From positions 7,557,891-7,621,890 of the forward strand of contig NC_092180.1 in assembly GCF_043641665.1 (NCBI RefSeq): DNA of 64,000 bases. Reading direction: 5' to 3'. The notes beneath the pieces are model-generated. The model worked only from the letters and a program-made list of their open reading frames with translations. It had not been told where the DNA came from and did not search any database. Position numbers and translations under genes: made by a program. The DNA is from Enoplosus armatus. Its lineage: Eukaryota > Chordata > Actinopteri > Centrarchiformes > Enoplosidae. Shown piece after piece: positions 24,701 through 34,440 of this stretch. Positions within the stretch are counted from its first letter, which is position 1. Every line of letters begins with the position of its first letter.

Positions 24701-27700
24701 AGATAGGCACTTCACTTCACTGTACAAGGTTAAAAATTGCAGTTGCAATTCTTATTGCTATTTTTAAAAGCGTATTGAAATTTTCACAAGATCTTGGATT
24801 ATGAAGTAATACAGATGCAATGCATATTAGTGAATGCAAACTTTCAACAATAATATCCCAGTATTCAAACACTTTCCTGTTGCTTGAAACTGGCAGCCAT
24901 AGAAGAGCAAAATATTACCTCTGCAGCTGCAACCAGACCAATGTTGCGCTTTTTAATGACAAAAATACTGTTATTTTTTGTTGACACCCTGGTTTGTGTG
25001 CATCATATTTACTTCTACTGCTGGCTGCATGGTGCCATCATTGTCTGCTGTTTCTGGCTTTCTGGAGCAAACTAAAGCATTTTTCTCACCTGAGAAAAAA
25101 TGGCACAACAGGAAGAACTCTGTGGTCAAAGAGTCCCAGCAATGTACGAATAACTGACTCCTAACGAGCCAGATGAAATGAAAAAGAACAGTTATTTTTA
25201 CAGCTCTTCATTTTGAATTTCATAGTCATTTGAACGTCTAAATACTTCCCCACTCTGCTCACACCTCAAGAAGGAAGTTCAGTCTGCAGTTATATAAAGG
25301 ATCTCTTGGGTCAGATAATCAGTTGTGATATCACAACTGTACAGAAGCCTGGTGATCAAAACAGCTCCTTAAAACATTTGAGCATTTTCCCAGCTTTATT
25401 CATAAGAAAAATGCCATGCTATGAAGGCTTTAAGCTACATAATCAGGTAGGTATGTTTATTATAACTGATGATACGTACACTCTCCACAGTGGGATCAAC
25501 CCGAGCCCTCTTCTTCCGTGGTCCCTGCGGCGTTTCTCCGCTGCTCGTACCTTCACCCGGCCCTGGGGCTAAACAAGACACCCATTACAGCTTATAAATT
25601 AGGTAGAAATGAGGGTCATGTGGTTTTAATAAAAAGTCTGTGAGATCAATTTGGCAGGTTGTCGAAGTCAAAGCCTCTTCTTGTACTGAACAGAACTATA
25701 ACAAGCTCCTTAAATAAGTATGCTTTTTAGCCATAATGGATTAGCAGGTAAACAGCAACAACTCATTATGTATTTTAGATGCAAAAATTATGGTGAATAA
25801 AACAGCACTTTAGCCTATTTTATGTACTTGTGGGAACTCTAAATAAATTACTCAACACTGTGGAGCACATGTTACAAAAAACAACTGTCTAATTAAGTAT
25901 ATCTGAAAGTATACTTAATTTAATACAAGTGACAAATATATAAATGCATTACCTGATATCGCCATATACAAAAAAAGCTGTTGTCTTTCTGATATGATAA
26001 AAACATTATCAGAAAGAAGCTCCTAATCTGCACTGACAGAAAAAACATGACACTGTGATAATACTCGCAAGGCTCACGGTAAATTCCTGAATGCTCAAAA
26101 TGGTAAGTACACACATATAACATTATAGACTGATGGCACATCTTTGCCATTTCTTAGATACTTTGGAACTAAAATGGTCCATTATCATTTGGTTGTAATA
26201 TTTAAATGTTACTGTCCCATTCTGGTGACTAAACAAACGGTCCTTTGAGGACAAACTTGTGATTTTGGGTTATATAAACATTTACTTGAGTTAAAGTTGC
26301 AACTAACATGTCATGGAGAAACATTTTACTTACTCTTCTGTTTTGCCTTTTTCACTTTCCTAGGATGCAAAAAAGAAGCATTATAAGTGGCGATCTAATG
26401 TTACACATGTACCCTGTGTGGTTCCCCTGCACAGACTACATCCAGTACATACATGCATACGTTACTCCATTCAATATATATTGTCAGGCCAATATTATGT
26501 CAACTTTCATGATGTGTTTACAATATGTTGAGTTATCAGAGGTGGAAAATCAAGGAGGATACTTACAGTTCAACATTTTTCTGCTGCACAGCAGCAATCT
26601 TCTTACTTGGTGCTAAACCCCTCATCTTTCCCTCAACATAATGGTCCCTGGAGAAGAAAACATGAGTGAGGATCATTAACTAACATACTTTATTAAATAT
26701 TAATGATATTTGTTCATAATTTCATAAATGAAATTAACTAAGTGAAAATTAATTTACTCTTTTGTTAATGTTAGAAAAAATGATTAACAAAAGACTGAAA
26801 ATCTGATATCTCACAAAAATACTTCTTTATCATCTCTACCTGCTGAGCACAAAAAGGGAAACTTACTGATTGGCCTTTTGAAGCTCTTTTTGTTTCGCAA
26901 GGTTGCTGTCCACATATTTGAGAACTCTGCTTTCAGGAACCCATTCATCCCAGCTGGAAAACATAACAATTTCCATAACAATTTAAACAGTTAAAAAAAG
27001 TCACACCACACACAAAAAAACCCTCACATTAAGCACAGCAGGGAATCAGAGGTAAACACTCAAAGAGAAATACAAATTGTATTTAAACCAAGCTACTCAC
27101 TTTTTGTTCCATCCGCTGTAATGAATGAAGTATTTAATCTGCTTATCCTTTATGTTGATCTTTACACACTGTAAGACAAGAAAAAAACCCCACACACGTC
27201 TGCTTCAATTGTTGTCAATTTGTTTTGCACTTAATAATCAACTAATAAAGCACATATAACGTTAGTGTTGAAACAAACCTTTGCCTCATATAGCAATGGC
27301 CCATGAAAGCACAGGACTCTTTCACCTGCGAGGAGAGAAAAACACATGAGGACTGAGGGGGTAAAAACACACCCTGATACACTAAATGACCACAATATAT
27401 TCTGGTGTAATACCTCGTTAGACTACCATTAAGATCCTCAGCAGGATTTTTAACTAATATCATTTGGACTAACATGGTTTCAGCGACTCTTTTGTGTCAG
27501 TGAGTGTCTCATAAATAAAGGTTTAGCTCATAACTAGCATAAATAGCATAGCTAGCTAACCGTTAGCCAAACGTTAACGTCTGTTTTACACCTTTAGCTT
27601 TATTTTAAGGTGATACGTTTTATTATAAGTCAATTGCGGAAGTGTTTTAAATTAATTCCACACATATTTGGGCTGTAATAAATGCTCTGTAGCTTTGTGT

Positions 27701-27860
27701 CCCTCCCTTGGGACCACTATTGTCGAGCTAGAGCAGCAGCAGCAGCAGCATCAACAACAACAAACCCGCCCCCTTCCAGACGGTAACAAGGATTCATCCG
27801 TGTTATTTTTCGGTGCCGACCTTCTTGAAATTTAGGTTTAGGGTCCTGTTTTGGCGCCAT
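20263..27860 (-). CDS. morf4l1: MORF4L1/MRG15, chromatin-binding MRG protein (complete, 12 coding exons)
   Basis: Encodes the nuclear chromodomain/MRG-domain subunit of NuA4/TIP60 acetyltransferase and SIN3-HDAC complexes, which reads methylated H3K36. Coding exons in transcript order: 27860-27821, 27325-27279, 27168-27101, 26953-26867, 26647-26567, 26359-26334, 25568-25480, 24459-24358, 24076-23988, 21938-21766, 21494-21410, 20347-20263. All have AG/GT borders and matching phases. The sum is 972 nt (323 residues plus stop), equal to human isoform 2. The start reads [15 protein letters not shown] chromo barrel covers about residues 10-75, with [19 protein letters not shown] basic nuclear signal [10 protein letters not shown] precedes the MRG domain (about 155-320), which contains [20 protein letters not shown] and [20 protein letters not shown]. 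The C-terminus is EYHRKAV. No stop or frameshift interrupts it. Human-like residues throughout exclude MORF4L2, which lacks the chromodomain. Confidence 0.96.
21058..21178. repeat. Family C repeat fragment
   Basis: 'aactgtatataaagttgtta', 'catctcaatgttgtttacat' and 'tgatgtatcagtatttacaa' match the mid part of family C, usually 'acagtatataaagtagttaa' and 'tgatgcatcaataataacaa'. It lies in the MORF4L1 intron before the last exon. Confidence 0.6.
21704..21739. repeat. (GT)n microsatellite
   Basis: About 17 GT units, intronic, just downstream (in gene direction) of the core MRG exon. Confidence 0.9.
21766..21938 (-). other. morf4l1: MORF4L1 core MRG-domain exon
   Basis: This is the largest coding exon of the gene. 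It runs from [14 protein letters not shown] to HLLRLF and is nearly identical to the vertebrate family. In MRG15 this part forms the hydrophobic groove that binds MRGBP, PALB2 and SIN3-associated partners. The next exon continues as [22 protein letters not shown] (GT)n microsatellite ends only 27 bases beyond the donor side. Confidence 0.9.
22979..23866. mobile_element. Probable non-autonomous DNA transposon (MITE-like) in a MORF4L1 intron
   Basis: It starts 'TTAAAGGTGCCATATGTAAC' and ends 'CATACATTCCCTTTAA', giving short inverted ends TTAAAGG(G/T) with TTAA at both borders. It is about 890 bases long. Composition is distinct from the flanks (CpG- and GC-richer patches) and it lacks a long open frame, so no transposase is evident. 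TTAA borders suggest piggyBac-like or related target choice, but the terminal match is short and the class is an inference. Confidence 0.5.
24308..24347. repeat. (GT)n microsatellite
   Basis: GT tract with one GA interruption, intronic in MORF4L1, 11 bases from the donor of the exon at 24358-24459. Confidence 0.9.
25891..25920. repeat. Perfect hairpin, 11-bp stem
   Basis: AATTAAGTATA, an 8-base loop, then TATACTTAATT. It is intronic in MORF4L1. A second hairpin lies about 65 bases to the right. Confidence 0.8.
25984..26017. repeat. Perfect hairpin, 11-bp stem
   Basis: TCTTTCTGATA, a 12-base loop, then TATCAGAAAGA. It is in the same MORF4L1 intron as the hairpin at 25891-25920. Confidence 0.8.
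26334..26359 (-). other. morf4l1: MORF4L1 26-nt microexon
   Basis: Bounded by 'cctag' and 'gtaagt', it encodes eight lysine-rich residues (KVKKAKQK) plus one base at each end. Including it keeps the frame between QQKNVEL and TPGPGEG, as in the mammalian protein. It extends the basic linker between chromo and MRG domains. Skipping it would shift the frame. Confidence 0.9.
26867..27168 (-). other. morf4l1: MORF4L1 chromo-barrel exons 3 and 4
   Basis: Exon 3 (27168-27101) encodes [20 protein letters not shown] and the following NK. Exon 4 (26953-26867) completes it with [13 protein letters not shown]. Between them they supply the aromatic residues (Y, W, W) that in this family form the methyl-lysine cage. 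The join splits an Asn codon (AA|C). The intron between them is only 147 bases. Confidence 0.9.
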
Positions 27861-28110
27861 TCACAGACTCAGCTGATCGGATCTCTGAATGATCAAATTC
27901 GTGCATTGCCAGAGTCCATTTCTTCCAGGCACAAACACCTCCGACATTGGAGCCACAGCGAAGGAGAAGCCGAGAATGGCCTGCCTGCTGCTGGGTCACC
28001 TGACCACCATGAAGACCCGGAGCTGCGGTGCGTTCAGGTGCTCCTCCTGGAACTCGTACAAACAATAGTTTGTCACACAAAGTCAAAGCAAAGATCTCGC
28101 ACACTTACGT
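27861..28110 (-). promoter_or_regulatory. morf4l1: Probable MORF4L1 5'UTR and promoter region
   Basis: It lies immediately upstream of the start codon at 27860 and is richer in G+C than the surrounding introns. It carries an E-box-like 'gggtcacctgacc', and no TATA box is apparent. The other side (27720-27780, in intron 1) has a CAG/CAA triplet run and 'cccgccccc', which adds to a CpG-island-like setting. The transcription start cannot be placed from sequence. Confidence 0.4.
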
Positions 28111-28444
28111 GTTAGTATTTCCAGCACATTTGCCTTCTGGCACGCTTTTTAAGATGCTTCTCTTGACAAAAAGCCTTTTATTCCCTATGCAATTTGAATT
28201 TTAACATACTATTGTATCTTATTGTTATTTGATTTTATTTTTGTTTTATTTTGTAGTATTACTCACACTGGCATAAACTGGTATTATTGGTAGGGAGCAC
28301 TCCATGGTTCACATATCAATAACACTAGTTGTAGGTACTGTATGTGTACTGCAATGCCTGTAATATTGAGTTTTCAGTTTAATTGCTCTTGTATAGTCTC
28401 TATTTTAATATATTCTTATTTTTAGTTTTTATACTTTCATTTAT

Positions 28445-28500
28445 TTATTCATTTTAATTTCCCATCTGGGGGATCAATGAAGCGTTATCTTTTCTTAACT
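28445..28500 (+). mobile_element. Retrotransposon 3'-end-like fragment
   Basis: 'attttaatttcccatctggg' then 'ggatcaatgaagcgttatct' matches the fish non-LTR 3' terminus that usually reads 'aatttccccagggatcaata' then 'aagt'. It is diverged and short. Confidence 0.45.
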
Positions 28501-28734
28501 TTTTATATGAAAATGTTGTATTCTGCCAAGTTTTCATGTAAGACAAATTTCCACTACTTGGACAATAAAGTTGTGTTGTATTGTCATATATTGAAATACA
28601 GTGCCCTTGTCCGCTTGAAAGTTGTGGCCAAATTTACGTCCTAAAAACGCATTTACTCTGGTGCTTTCTGTGCCATCAGTATATTGTTGCATGGAAAGCA
28701 TCGTTGGGAAAATTTGCTCGGTCGCCAGGAGACT

Positions 28735-28800
28735 TAGCTGTAAAGCGCTTTGGGAACCGTGAAGGTTGAAAAGCGCTATACAAGTGAGATCATTTACCAT
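28735..28800 (+). mobile_element. Non-LTR retrotransposon tail-like fragment
   Basis: 'agctgtaaagcgctttggga' and 'gttgaaaagcgctatacaag' followed by 'tgagatcatttaccattt' is the characteristic tail of a common fish non-LTR family, which reads 'aaagcgctttgggtg..aaaagcgctatataa'. Only the tail is present. Confidence 0.55.
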
Positions 28801-28804
28801 TTAA

Positions 28805-29015
28805 TTTCATTTATAACTGTATATAAAGTCATTAAAACGAGCTCCACCTACACAACAGTAAATGTTACTTTCACATTGATGCATCAGTATTAACAATCTG
28901 ACTGTATATATAAATGTCAATTTATATATACAATAATAAATGTCAAAATAAATGTACATTTTTGCTCACGTAGGATTTTAAATGCTGAACTTTTACTTGT
29001 AATGTAGTATTTTTA
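28805..29015. repeat. Family C repeat
   Basis: 'aactgtatataaagtcatta', 'aaacgagctccacctacaca', 'tgatgcatcagtattaacaa' and 'gctgaacttttacttgtaat' then 'gtagtattttta' follow the family C order. The 'acttaagtaaagg' end is missing. Confidence 0.7.
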
Positions 29016-29227
29016 AATTGCTATACAATGTCAGTACAACCATGGATTTCAAGGGCTTGTTGTTCATTATCTGCCAGTTAGCTAATGCCACTTTAAAAAG
29101 CAGTGCATACTTAAATAACAAATAAAGGACAGAGAACAAAACAAAGCTGTCATATTTACTGACATAAATGATTAAAGGAACAAGTATTTTAACACTGCTG
29201 GCATGTTCGATGGCAAGAAACACTCAC

Positions 29228-29356
29228 AATATGCCACTGAAGAGCAGTTCTGTCTGTAACTGGTGGGAATGACTGGGGTTGATCAGGGGAGTAATGGACC
29301 CAGTTCCTGTTGATTTTCTCGGGGTACTCGGTGAGCAGAGGCATGGTTTCAATGTC
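29228..29356 (-). CDS. Unassigned coding-like exon, 129 nt, phase 0-0
   Basis: On the minus strand it is preceded by a pyrimidine tract and AG ('cctcctctcag') and followed by a good donor ('ATT|gtgagtg'). The 43 codons between are open and look protein-like (DIETMPLLTEYPEKINRNWV, then HYSPDQPQSFPPVTDRTALQ). An internal ATG at 29344 in context 'gaaaccATGC' could instead be a start, making this a first coding exon of 39 codons. I do not recognise the protein and found no partner exon nearby. It ends in phase 0, while MORF4L1 exon 2 needs phase 1, so it is not a simple alternative MORF4L1 first exon. It could belong to an unrecognised gene, a decayed gene, or be chance. Confidence 0.4.
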
Positions 29357-29955
29357 CTGAGAGGAGGTCTGACTATTGCTTTTAAATACTGTGTTTCTTC
29401 CTAAATGTGAACATTGTGATCCCTCCTCAGAGTGTCAGGTGCTGACCTTTACAAGACCTACAGTGCCTCCACGTGACCAGCAGCACTGAGGTGACACTTT
29501 ATCAAAATGTCAAAAGATTTATTTTTTTCAAGGCTTGGTGGAAAATTGAACTATATTAAGACCACATACACAGCTTCAGTTCAATCTACAACTGCAGCCG
29601 GAGCCCATCCTGTGCGACACAAACAGAGCCTGGTCTCTGATATGAATGTGTTCACTTGACACCCAGCTGTGTGTGCACGAGCACTGCAGCCCTGCAAACC
29701 CATTCAGAATAACGTGCATGCAGCCACTTTCCTCTCATGAGTGATACACCGTTGAGCACAAGAGGCCATTTAAAAGTCTATTTCGTCCGCTCACTTTGCA
29801 TGTTGATGATAGTTGAAACGATTCGCTTCAATCTGCAGCAGCAGGACACTCAGCCAGTCATAACTCAGACTGCTGATCAAACGTCATCACCTGTTACACT
29901 TTGGCTCAGTTGTTTTTATGAGTGAAACTAACCCATCTGACAACTTCAGTACATT

Positions 29956-29961
29956 TTTATT
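29956..29961 (-). terminator. Possible polyadenylation signal for the RXFP-like gene
   Basis: Plus-strand TTTATT reads AATAAA on the minus strand, about 600 bases downstream of the receptor stop codon. It is plausible as a 3'UTR end, but AT-rich DNA yields such hexamers by chance. Confidence 0.3.
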
Positions 29962-30476
29962 ATCACACACGATGGATACAGATTGTTTTTTTGCGTATTT
30001 ACAACAATCGTACACATTTCATTATCACATTTTGAGTCAATAACTTATTCACCTGTAAAGTTTCCCCCCTTCTCTTCAGCAGGTGATGAGGTGATGTTTG
30101 CATCCACGATATAAACGCAGTAATTATACATTGGCTACAGTATTAGCTAAGACGTTCACAGGTGGATGTAAAAAGCGCTCAGCTACTTTCCACCTGTTTC
30201 CACACTAATGCGTAATTCATTGTCGTGCGCAGTTACGCGCGCAGCCAGTTAGACTTTAATGCATCGCTCATAATGGCTATTTAACAAGCAATGCCACCAT
30301 GGTTAGAAGTGTAATCTTTTTTTTCTCCACAAATTAGCATTTCCTATGCGTATAGCTCTAAACTAGCTACAGTGGTTTCTCTACAGAAATGAGCAGCATT
30401 ACGCAAGCATGAAAAGACAAGAAGCGCAGATGAAAGTCACAATTTCCAAAAGCAGAATCGAGGATCTCACTCCATA

Positions 30477-30493
30477 CCCCCCCCCCCCCCCCC
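30477..30493. repeat. Poly-C run of 17
   Basis: Homopolymer C tract (G-run in the transcript) 64 bases beyond the receptor stop codon, so probably within its 3'UTR. It is likely length-variable. Confidence 0.85.
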
Positions 30494-30557
30494 GTCTTGG
30501 TTACTGTTTATCAGCAGGTCTCGCGCTCTGTCACACATTCACAAAGCTGCAGAAACA

Positions 30558-31544
30558 CTATCCTCTGTGTATCAGACCTCTCAGTTTGTTCCTGAACTCC
30601 TTCCTCATGAGGCAGTAAATAATCGGGTTCAGGCAGCTGTTGGTGTGCGCCAGACAGACGGTCAGTGGGAACACATATGTGTGCACTAAGTAGTACGCTT
30701 TGTCCCAGTTTGCGACGTTCAGTTTGACCAGCACACTCCACAAGGTGATGGCATGGTTTGGCATCCAGCACAGGGAGAAGGACAGCACGACGATGGTGAT
30801 AGATTTGGTAACTTGGGATCTCCGTTTAGGGTTGGTTGTTTTCATACTCCGATTGCGTATGAAACGCAGCAGCATGATGTAGCTGATGGACACGATGGAC
30901 ATGGGCAATACAAAACCTATAAGTATTTTCTGTATGTGATAAACCGCTAACCAGTACTGTCCCCCGGGAAACCTCAGCAAACAGAGTTTTTCTCCGGTCA
31001 CGTTGCTGACAGTTGAGAAAATCGAAGTGGGCGCAGTCGCCAGAGTCGCCAGTGTCCAGATAATTGCGCAGATCCATTTGGTGGAACAGGACTTCTGCGC
31101 GGTTCTGTTCTTCAGAGCCGAGGCGACAGACAGGTAGCGGGTCACACTCATGGCAGTGAGGAAAAACACGCTGGCGTACATGTTCATCACGGTGACCGAG
31201 AGGATGATTTTGCACATGGCGTCTCCAAACGGCCAGCTGAAGTCCAGCGCGGTGTCCACGGCCCAGAAGGGCAGCGTGAGCACGAACTGCAGGTCCGTCA
31301 CCGCCAAGTTGAGCACGAAGAAGTTCACAGTGGACTTCTTCCTCTCTTGTTTGACCCTGATGAAGAAGAGGACCAGCAGGTTGCCCATCAGACCGGCAGC
31401 GCAGACTACAGAATAAACAAGGCAGATGAGGAACCTCAGGACGGGGCTCCCGTCAGCTGTCACGTCGATGTCCTCCAGGTTGCTGAAGCAGTCCATCTCC
31501 GTCAGCGACCTGTTCAAACAAACGCTTTGATTTTCTTCATCCAT
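30558..31544 (-). CDS. rxfp3-like: Relaxin-3-receptor-like GPCR (RXFP3/RXFP4 family), intronless
   Basis: 328-residue class A peptide GPCR encoded by one exon, as usual for RXFP3/4. The N-terminus has sequons at N5 and N11. Seven hydrophobic segments begin near residue 35. TM2 has LAVTD with D84. C111 and C188 should form the TM3-ECL2 disulfide. TM3 ends MSVTRY (T135-Y137), with the TRY variant of DRY found in RXFP3. TM6 has CWMPNH (259-264) and TM7 NPIIY (306-310). Strong family hallmarks include MNMYASVFFLTAMSVTRYLS, the KVTKSITIVVLSF-like TM6 (here QVTKSITIVVLSFSLCW) and CLAHTNSCLNPIIYCL. The ligand is expected to be relaxin-3/INSL5-like peptide, with Gi coupling. The C-tail is very short (about 18 residues) compared with mammalian RXFP3. 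Teleosts carry several rxfp3 paralogs and I cannot say which this is. Confidence 0.93.
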   Translation of the reverse strand: MDEENQSVCLNRSLTEMDCFSNLEDIDVTADGSPVLRFLICLVYSVVCAAGLMGNLLVLFFIRVKQERKKSTVNFFVLNLAVTDLQFVLTLPFWAVDTALDFSWPFGDAMCKIILSVTVMNMYASVFFLTAMSVTRYLSVASALKNRTAQKSCSTKWICAIIWTLATLATAPTSIFSTVSNVTGEKLCLLRFPGGQYWLAVYHIQKILIGFVLPMSIVSISYIMLLRFIRNRSMKTTNPKRRSQVTKSITIVVLSFSLCWMPNHAITLWSVLVKLNVANWDKAYYLVHTYVFPLTVCLAHTNSCLNPIIYCLMRKEFRNKLRGLIHRG

Positions 31545-33951
31545 AATGTCAGCAGCTCACAGACACTTATAAAACACTTATGTCCAAATAGAGCTGGATC
31601 TTGGAGTGCCACATCAGTGATGGGTACATGATGCCATTCCAAATCCTCCGTCTGTATCCACCCCACCCTCCTGTCTTGTCATCTCCCCTCCTCTCTTCTG
31701 CAAGACGCGCAATCATCCAAACATCACCGCTCTCAGATCTGACAGGATGAAAGGAATGCCAAGTTTGATGCGTCCATCAGTCTTGTGCGTAACGGAGCGT
31801 GAGGCTTCCCCATCACTTTTAATCTAAAATAATAAACATCTAATTAATCATTTCAGATGTGAATGTTAAGTATAGCTTGTGGCACAGCCAAGAAGGCACC
31901 GGCTGGAGTCGCCAAAGCGTGCGTAATTGGTGCAGTACAGTCACAGCAAGGGACAGGTGGAGCAAAACGACCCTCTGCTGCCCCCCAGTGTTCACTTCGA
32001 AGTGTAACAGGCTGGTAACATGTCAGCAACATGTTCCTCGAGCTTTTAAAATAAGGGAAAACACACAGAGAAATAACAGAATGCATTTTATTACATCTAA
32101 ACTTTTCTACATAAACAGGTAACATTCAATAAGTAAACAATTTTTTCCAATGCAGGTAATAAATATTTTTTTTTCACTTAGTATATTTGTACAAACTGAC
32201 AAGGATCTACTGTACACTGTCTTCTCCTTGCCTTCCTTGAAAAGACTTTTTATGATTTTTCTCGGATTGGAGCCGTGAAACAGAACCTGTGAATGTTTTA
32301 AGGCAGTGAGTGCAGATGTCGACTCGAGTCTGACTTTGAGATTATTTCAGTTGTGTTAAGATTCTTTATTGGCCTCAGTCCTTTTTTTTTTTTTTTTAAT
32401 AATAGTACAGCTTTCATTTTCTAAAAAATATATAAATTAATTTATTCTCTCGCTCTGAATTGACACACAAAAAGCATACAAACGGACATCAAACACCCAC
32501 GTTTGGATCTGAACTTTCAGTTTTCGGGTTTTCCATACAGACACAATATACACATCGATGATTTTTCCCTTTTATCTAATGTGAGACATCATGACAACCA
32601 AAGAGTTGAGCTGCTTTGTCGCCTGTGGAGATTTTGAAAACACCATCAAGAGTAACGACTGATAATAGTGGCCTAAATCCATTCACTTCATTCTGTGCAG
32701 ACGCTGGTTTTGGCCCAGTTTACTCCCATAGCTCAAACCAGCAAAAATGCTTTATAAATAAACTATGCACGTGTTCACACCTGTGAGGAGGGGGACTGAG
32801 ATGGAAACAGCCCTGTGCTCATCCATCCCTGCATGCAATCTGACATTTTCTAACAAAAAATGGCCAATTTGAAAGAAAGATAACCACTTCAACTTCAACT
32901 ATTGTGAACCACAGGACGGAGCTGTGGACACTTAACATTATGTGGGAGGGGAGGAGAGTGTGACTTTTCATTTATCCCATATAGACCCCCAGTTTGTAGA
33001 GCACTTCAACAGAAACACATTCAACACGGTCTGCTCTCTCTCTCGCTTCACATGCGTAATCGCAGTCTGCTGCACCGTCTCATGACAAGCGTGAGGAAAC
33101 AAGAAGCAGTTTAAATAAATTAAATCGTGATCAAATGCATTCGTTAACTGTGACAACCTCGTCAAGTATCAAAAATACTGGTGATTAATATTGAAATTAA
33201 AATGATTGAAAGTAAAAGGATCAACATCTTCATCAGTATAGCAAGTCAGGGTGACACTTTATAATAAAGGTACAAACACACATGCTAAAGTAATACTTAA
33301 CTAATGCACGAGTCGTGGTGATTTAATGCGGGATGCATTATGAATTTTCATGGCTCACTACTAAGAAATGATCAAGTCACCGTGAGTTGCTCAATGGATC
33401 ACCAGTTAATGAATCAAAGTTACTTCATACTTGAATTCATATGTCATTAAAATGAATTGGAATCCAGTTACATATCATTGCTGTTCTTTGAAAACCATTA
33501 TCTTCAAAACGTCTACTTTACATGATCTAAGAAAAACACCCTTGTTTTTAGCTGATTGAATGGTTGGATATTTTTCTCAACTCATTCAAAATCACCAAAT
33601 TTGGTACACGGTTTTCTTTGGAAAGGGATAATAGAAGAGGACATTACAGCATTTGATCAGCCTCTCTGAAAGCAGAACAGTACCTCTTCTAATATGAAGC
33701 TATTTTCATCAAACTCATAGTCAGATGCAAACATCTGCGTGTTGCTGCGTGACCCGACGGTCTTTGTCACATTTAGAAGCCAGCGAGTGAGTCTTTTGTA
33801 GTTTTGTTTATATATTTTTGTTGTTATTGAAAGAGCAGAACGTCCAGCAGGTTCCAGTTGGAAAATGGGCAGATTCATGCATGTTCAAGCATACGTCAAC
33901 AGTTCACATCGCAATGACGTGAGAAAGAACGAGTCTGTGAGGCTGCACAAG

Positions 33952-34440
33952 CTAAAAGCTAACATGTAGATGTTAATCTTGTTCACAAAGTTCAAGTACA
34001 GCGGAGGCTGATGGGAATGTGATTCGTTTTGCAGGTTTTTAGCTATAAAGTATTGGACAGGCCGACATTTCTTTTGTCTTTTGCCTTATTTGATAGTGAT
34101 AGCTTGAAGAGTGACAGGAAATGTGGGAGAGAGGGAGAGAGAGAGAGAGGGGATGACATGCAGCAGAGAGCTCGGGCCGCTGCGGTAAGGACTCAGCCTA
34201 TATGGTATGCGCTCTACCCGGTGAGCTACCGGGTCGCCCCCTGACAGACTGACATTTAGACCTCATGGTGGCGCTAGAGGAAAAGTCAGAGGATCACCAA
34301 AGTCAGTAGGATTCATCCTCTGAAGACCATGAAAGTCTGTATGAAAATGTCATGGCAATCCATCAAATGGTTGCTGAGATATTTCAGTCTGGACCAAAGC
34401 GGTGGACTGACGGACCAACATAGATGATAAAACAGCCTCG
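33952..34440 (+). repeat. Family A repeat, interrupted by a SINE
   Basis: Left part: 'aaagctaacatgtagatg', 'caagtacagcggaggctgat', 'gggaatgtgattcgttttgc' and 'aaagtattggacag'. Right part resumes with 'cctcatggtggcgctagagg', 'gatcaccaaagtcagtagga', 'catggcaatccatcaaatgg' and 'ggaccaaagcggtggactga'. The break coincides with the SINE at 34071-34250. Confidence 0.8.
34071..34250 (-). mobile_element. tRNA-derived SINE inserted in the family A copy
   Basis: On the minus strand it starts with a tRNA-like head containing 'GGTAGCTCACCGGGTAGAGC' (A-box-like TAGCTCACCGG) and 'TAGGCTGAGTCCTTACCGCA'. It continues through 'GCTGCATGTCATCCCC', a (CT)n run and 'ACATTTCCTGTCACTCTTCA', and ends 'CTATCAAATAAGGCAAAAG'. 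The usual B box after 'GCGGCCC' appears deleted. It is flanked by the direct repeat 'gacattt' (34064-34070 and 34251-34257), consistent with a target-site duplication. Confidence 0.8.

Larger units (their letters stand above)
28111..30557. other. Interval between MORF4L1 and the RXFP-like gene
   Basis: Apart from the coding-like segment at 29228-29356, this holds repeat pieces (28445-28500, 28735-28800, 28805-29015) and the likely 3'UTR of the receptor gene (about 29956-30557). No other gene is recognised. Confidence 0.6.

Noticed and set aside
31565..31575. TATA-like 'tataaaa' upstream of the receptor gene
   Set aside because: On the gene's strand it lies only about 25 bases from the ATG, too close to act as a TATA box for that start.
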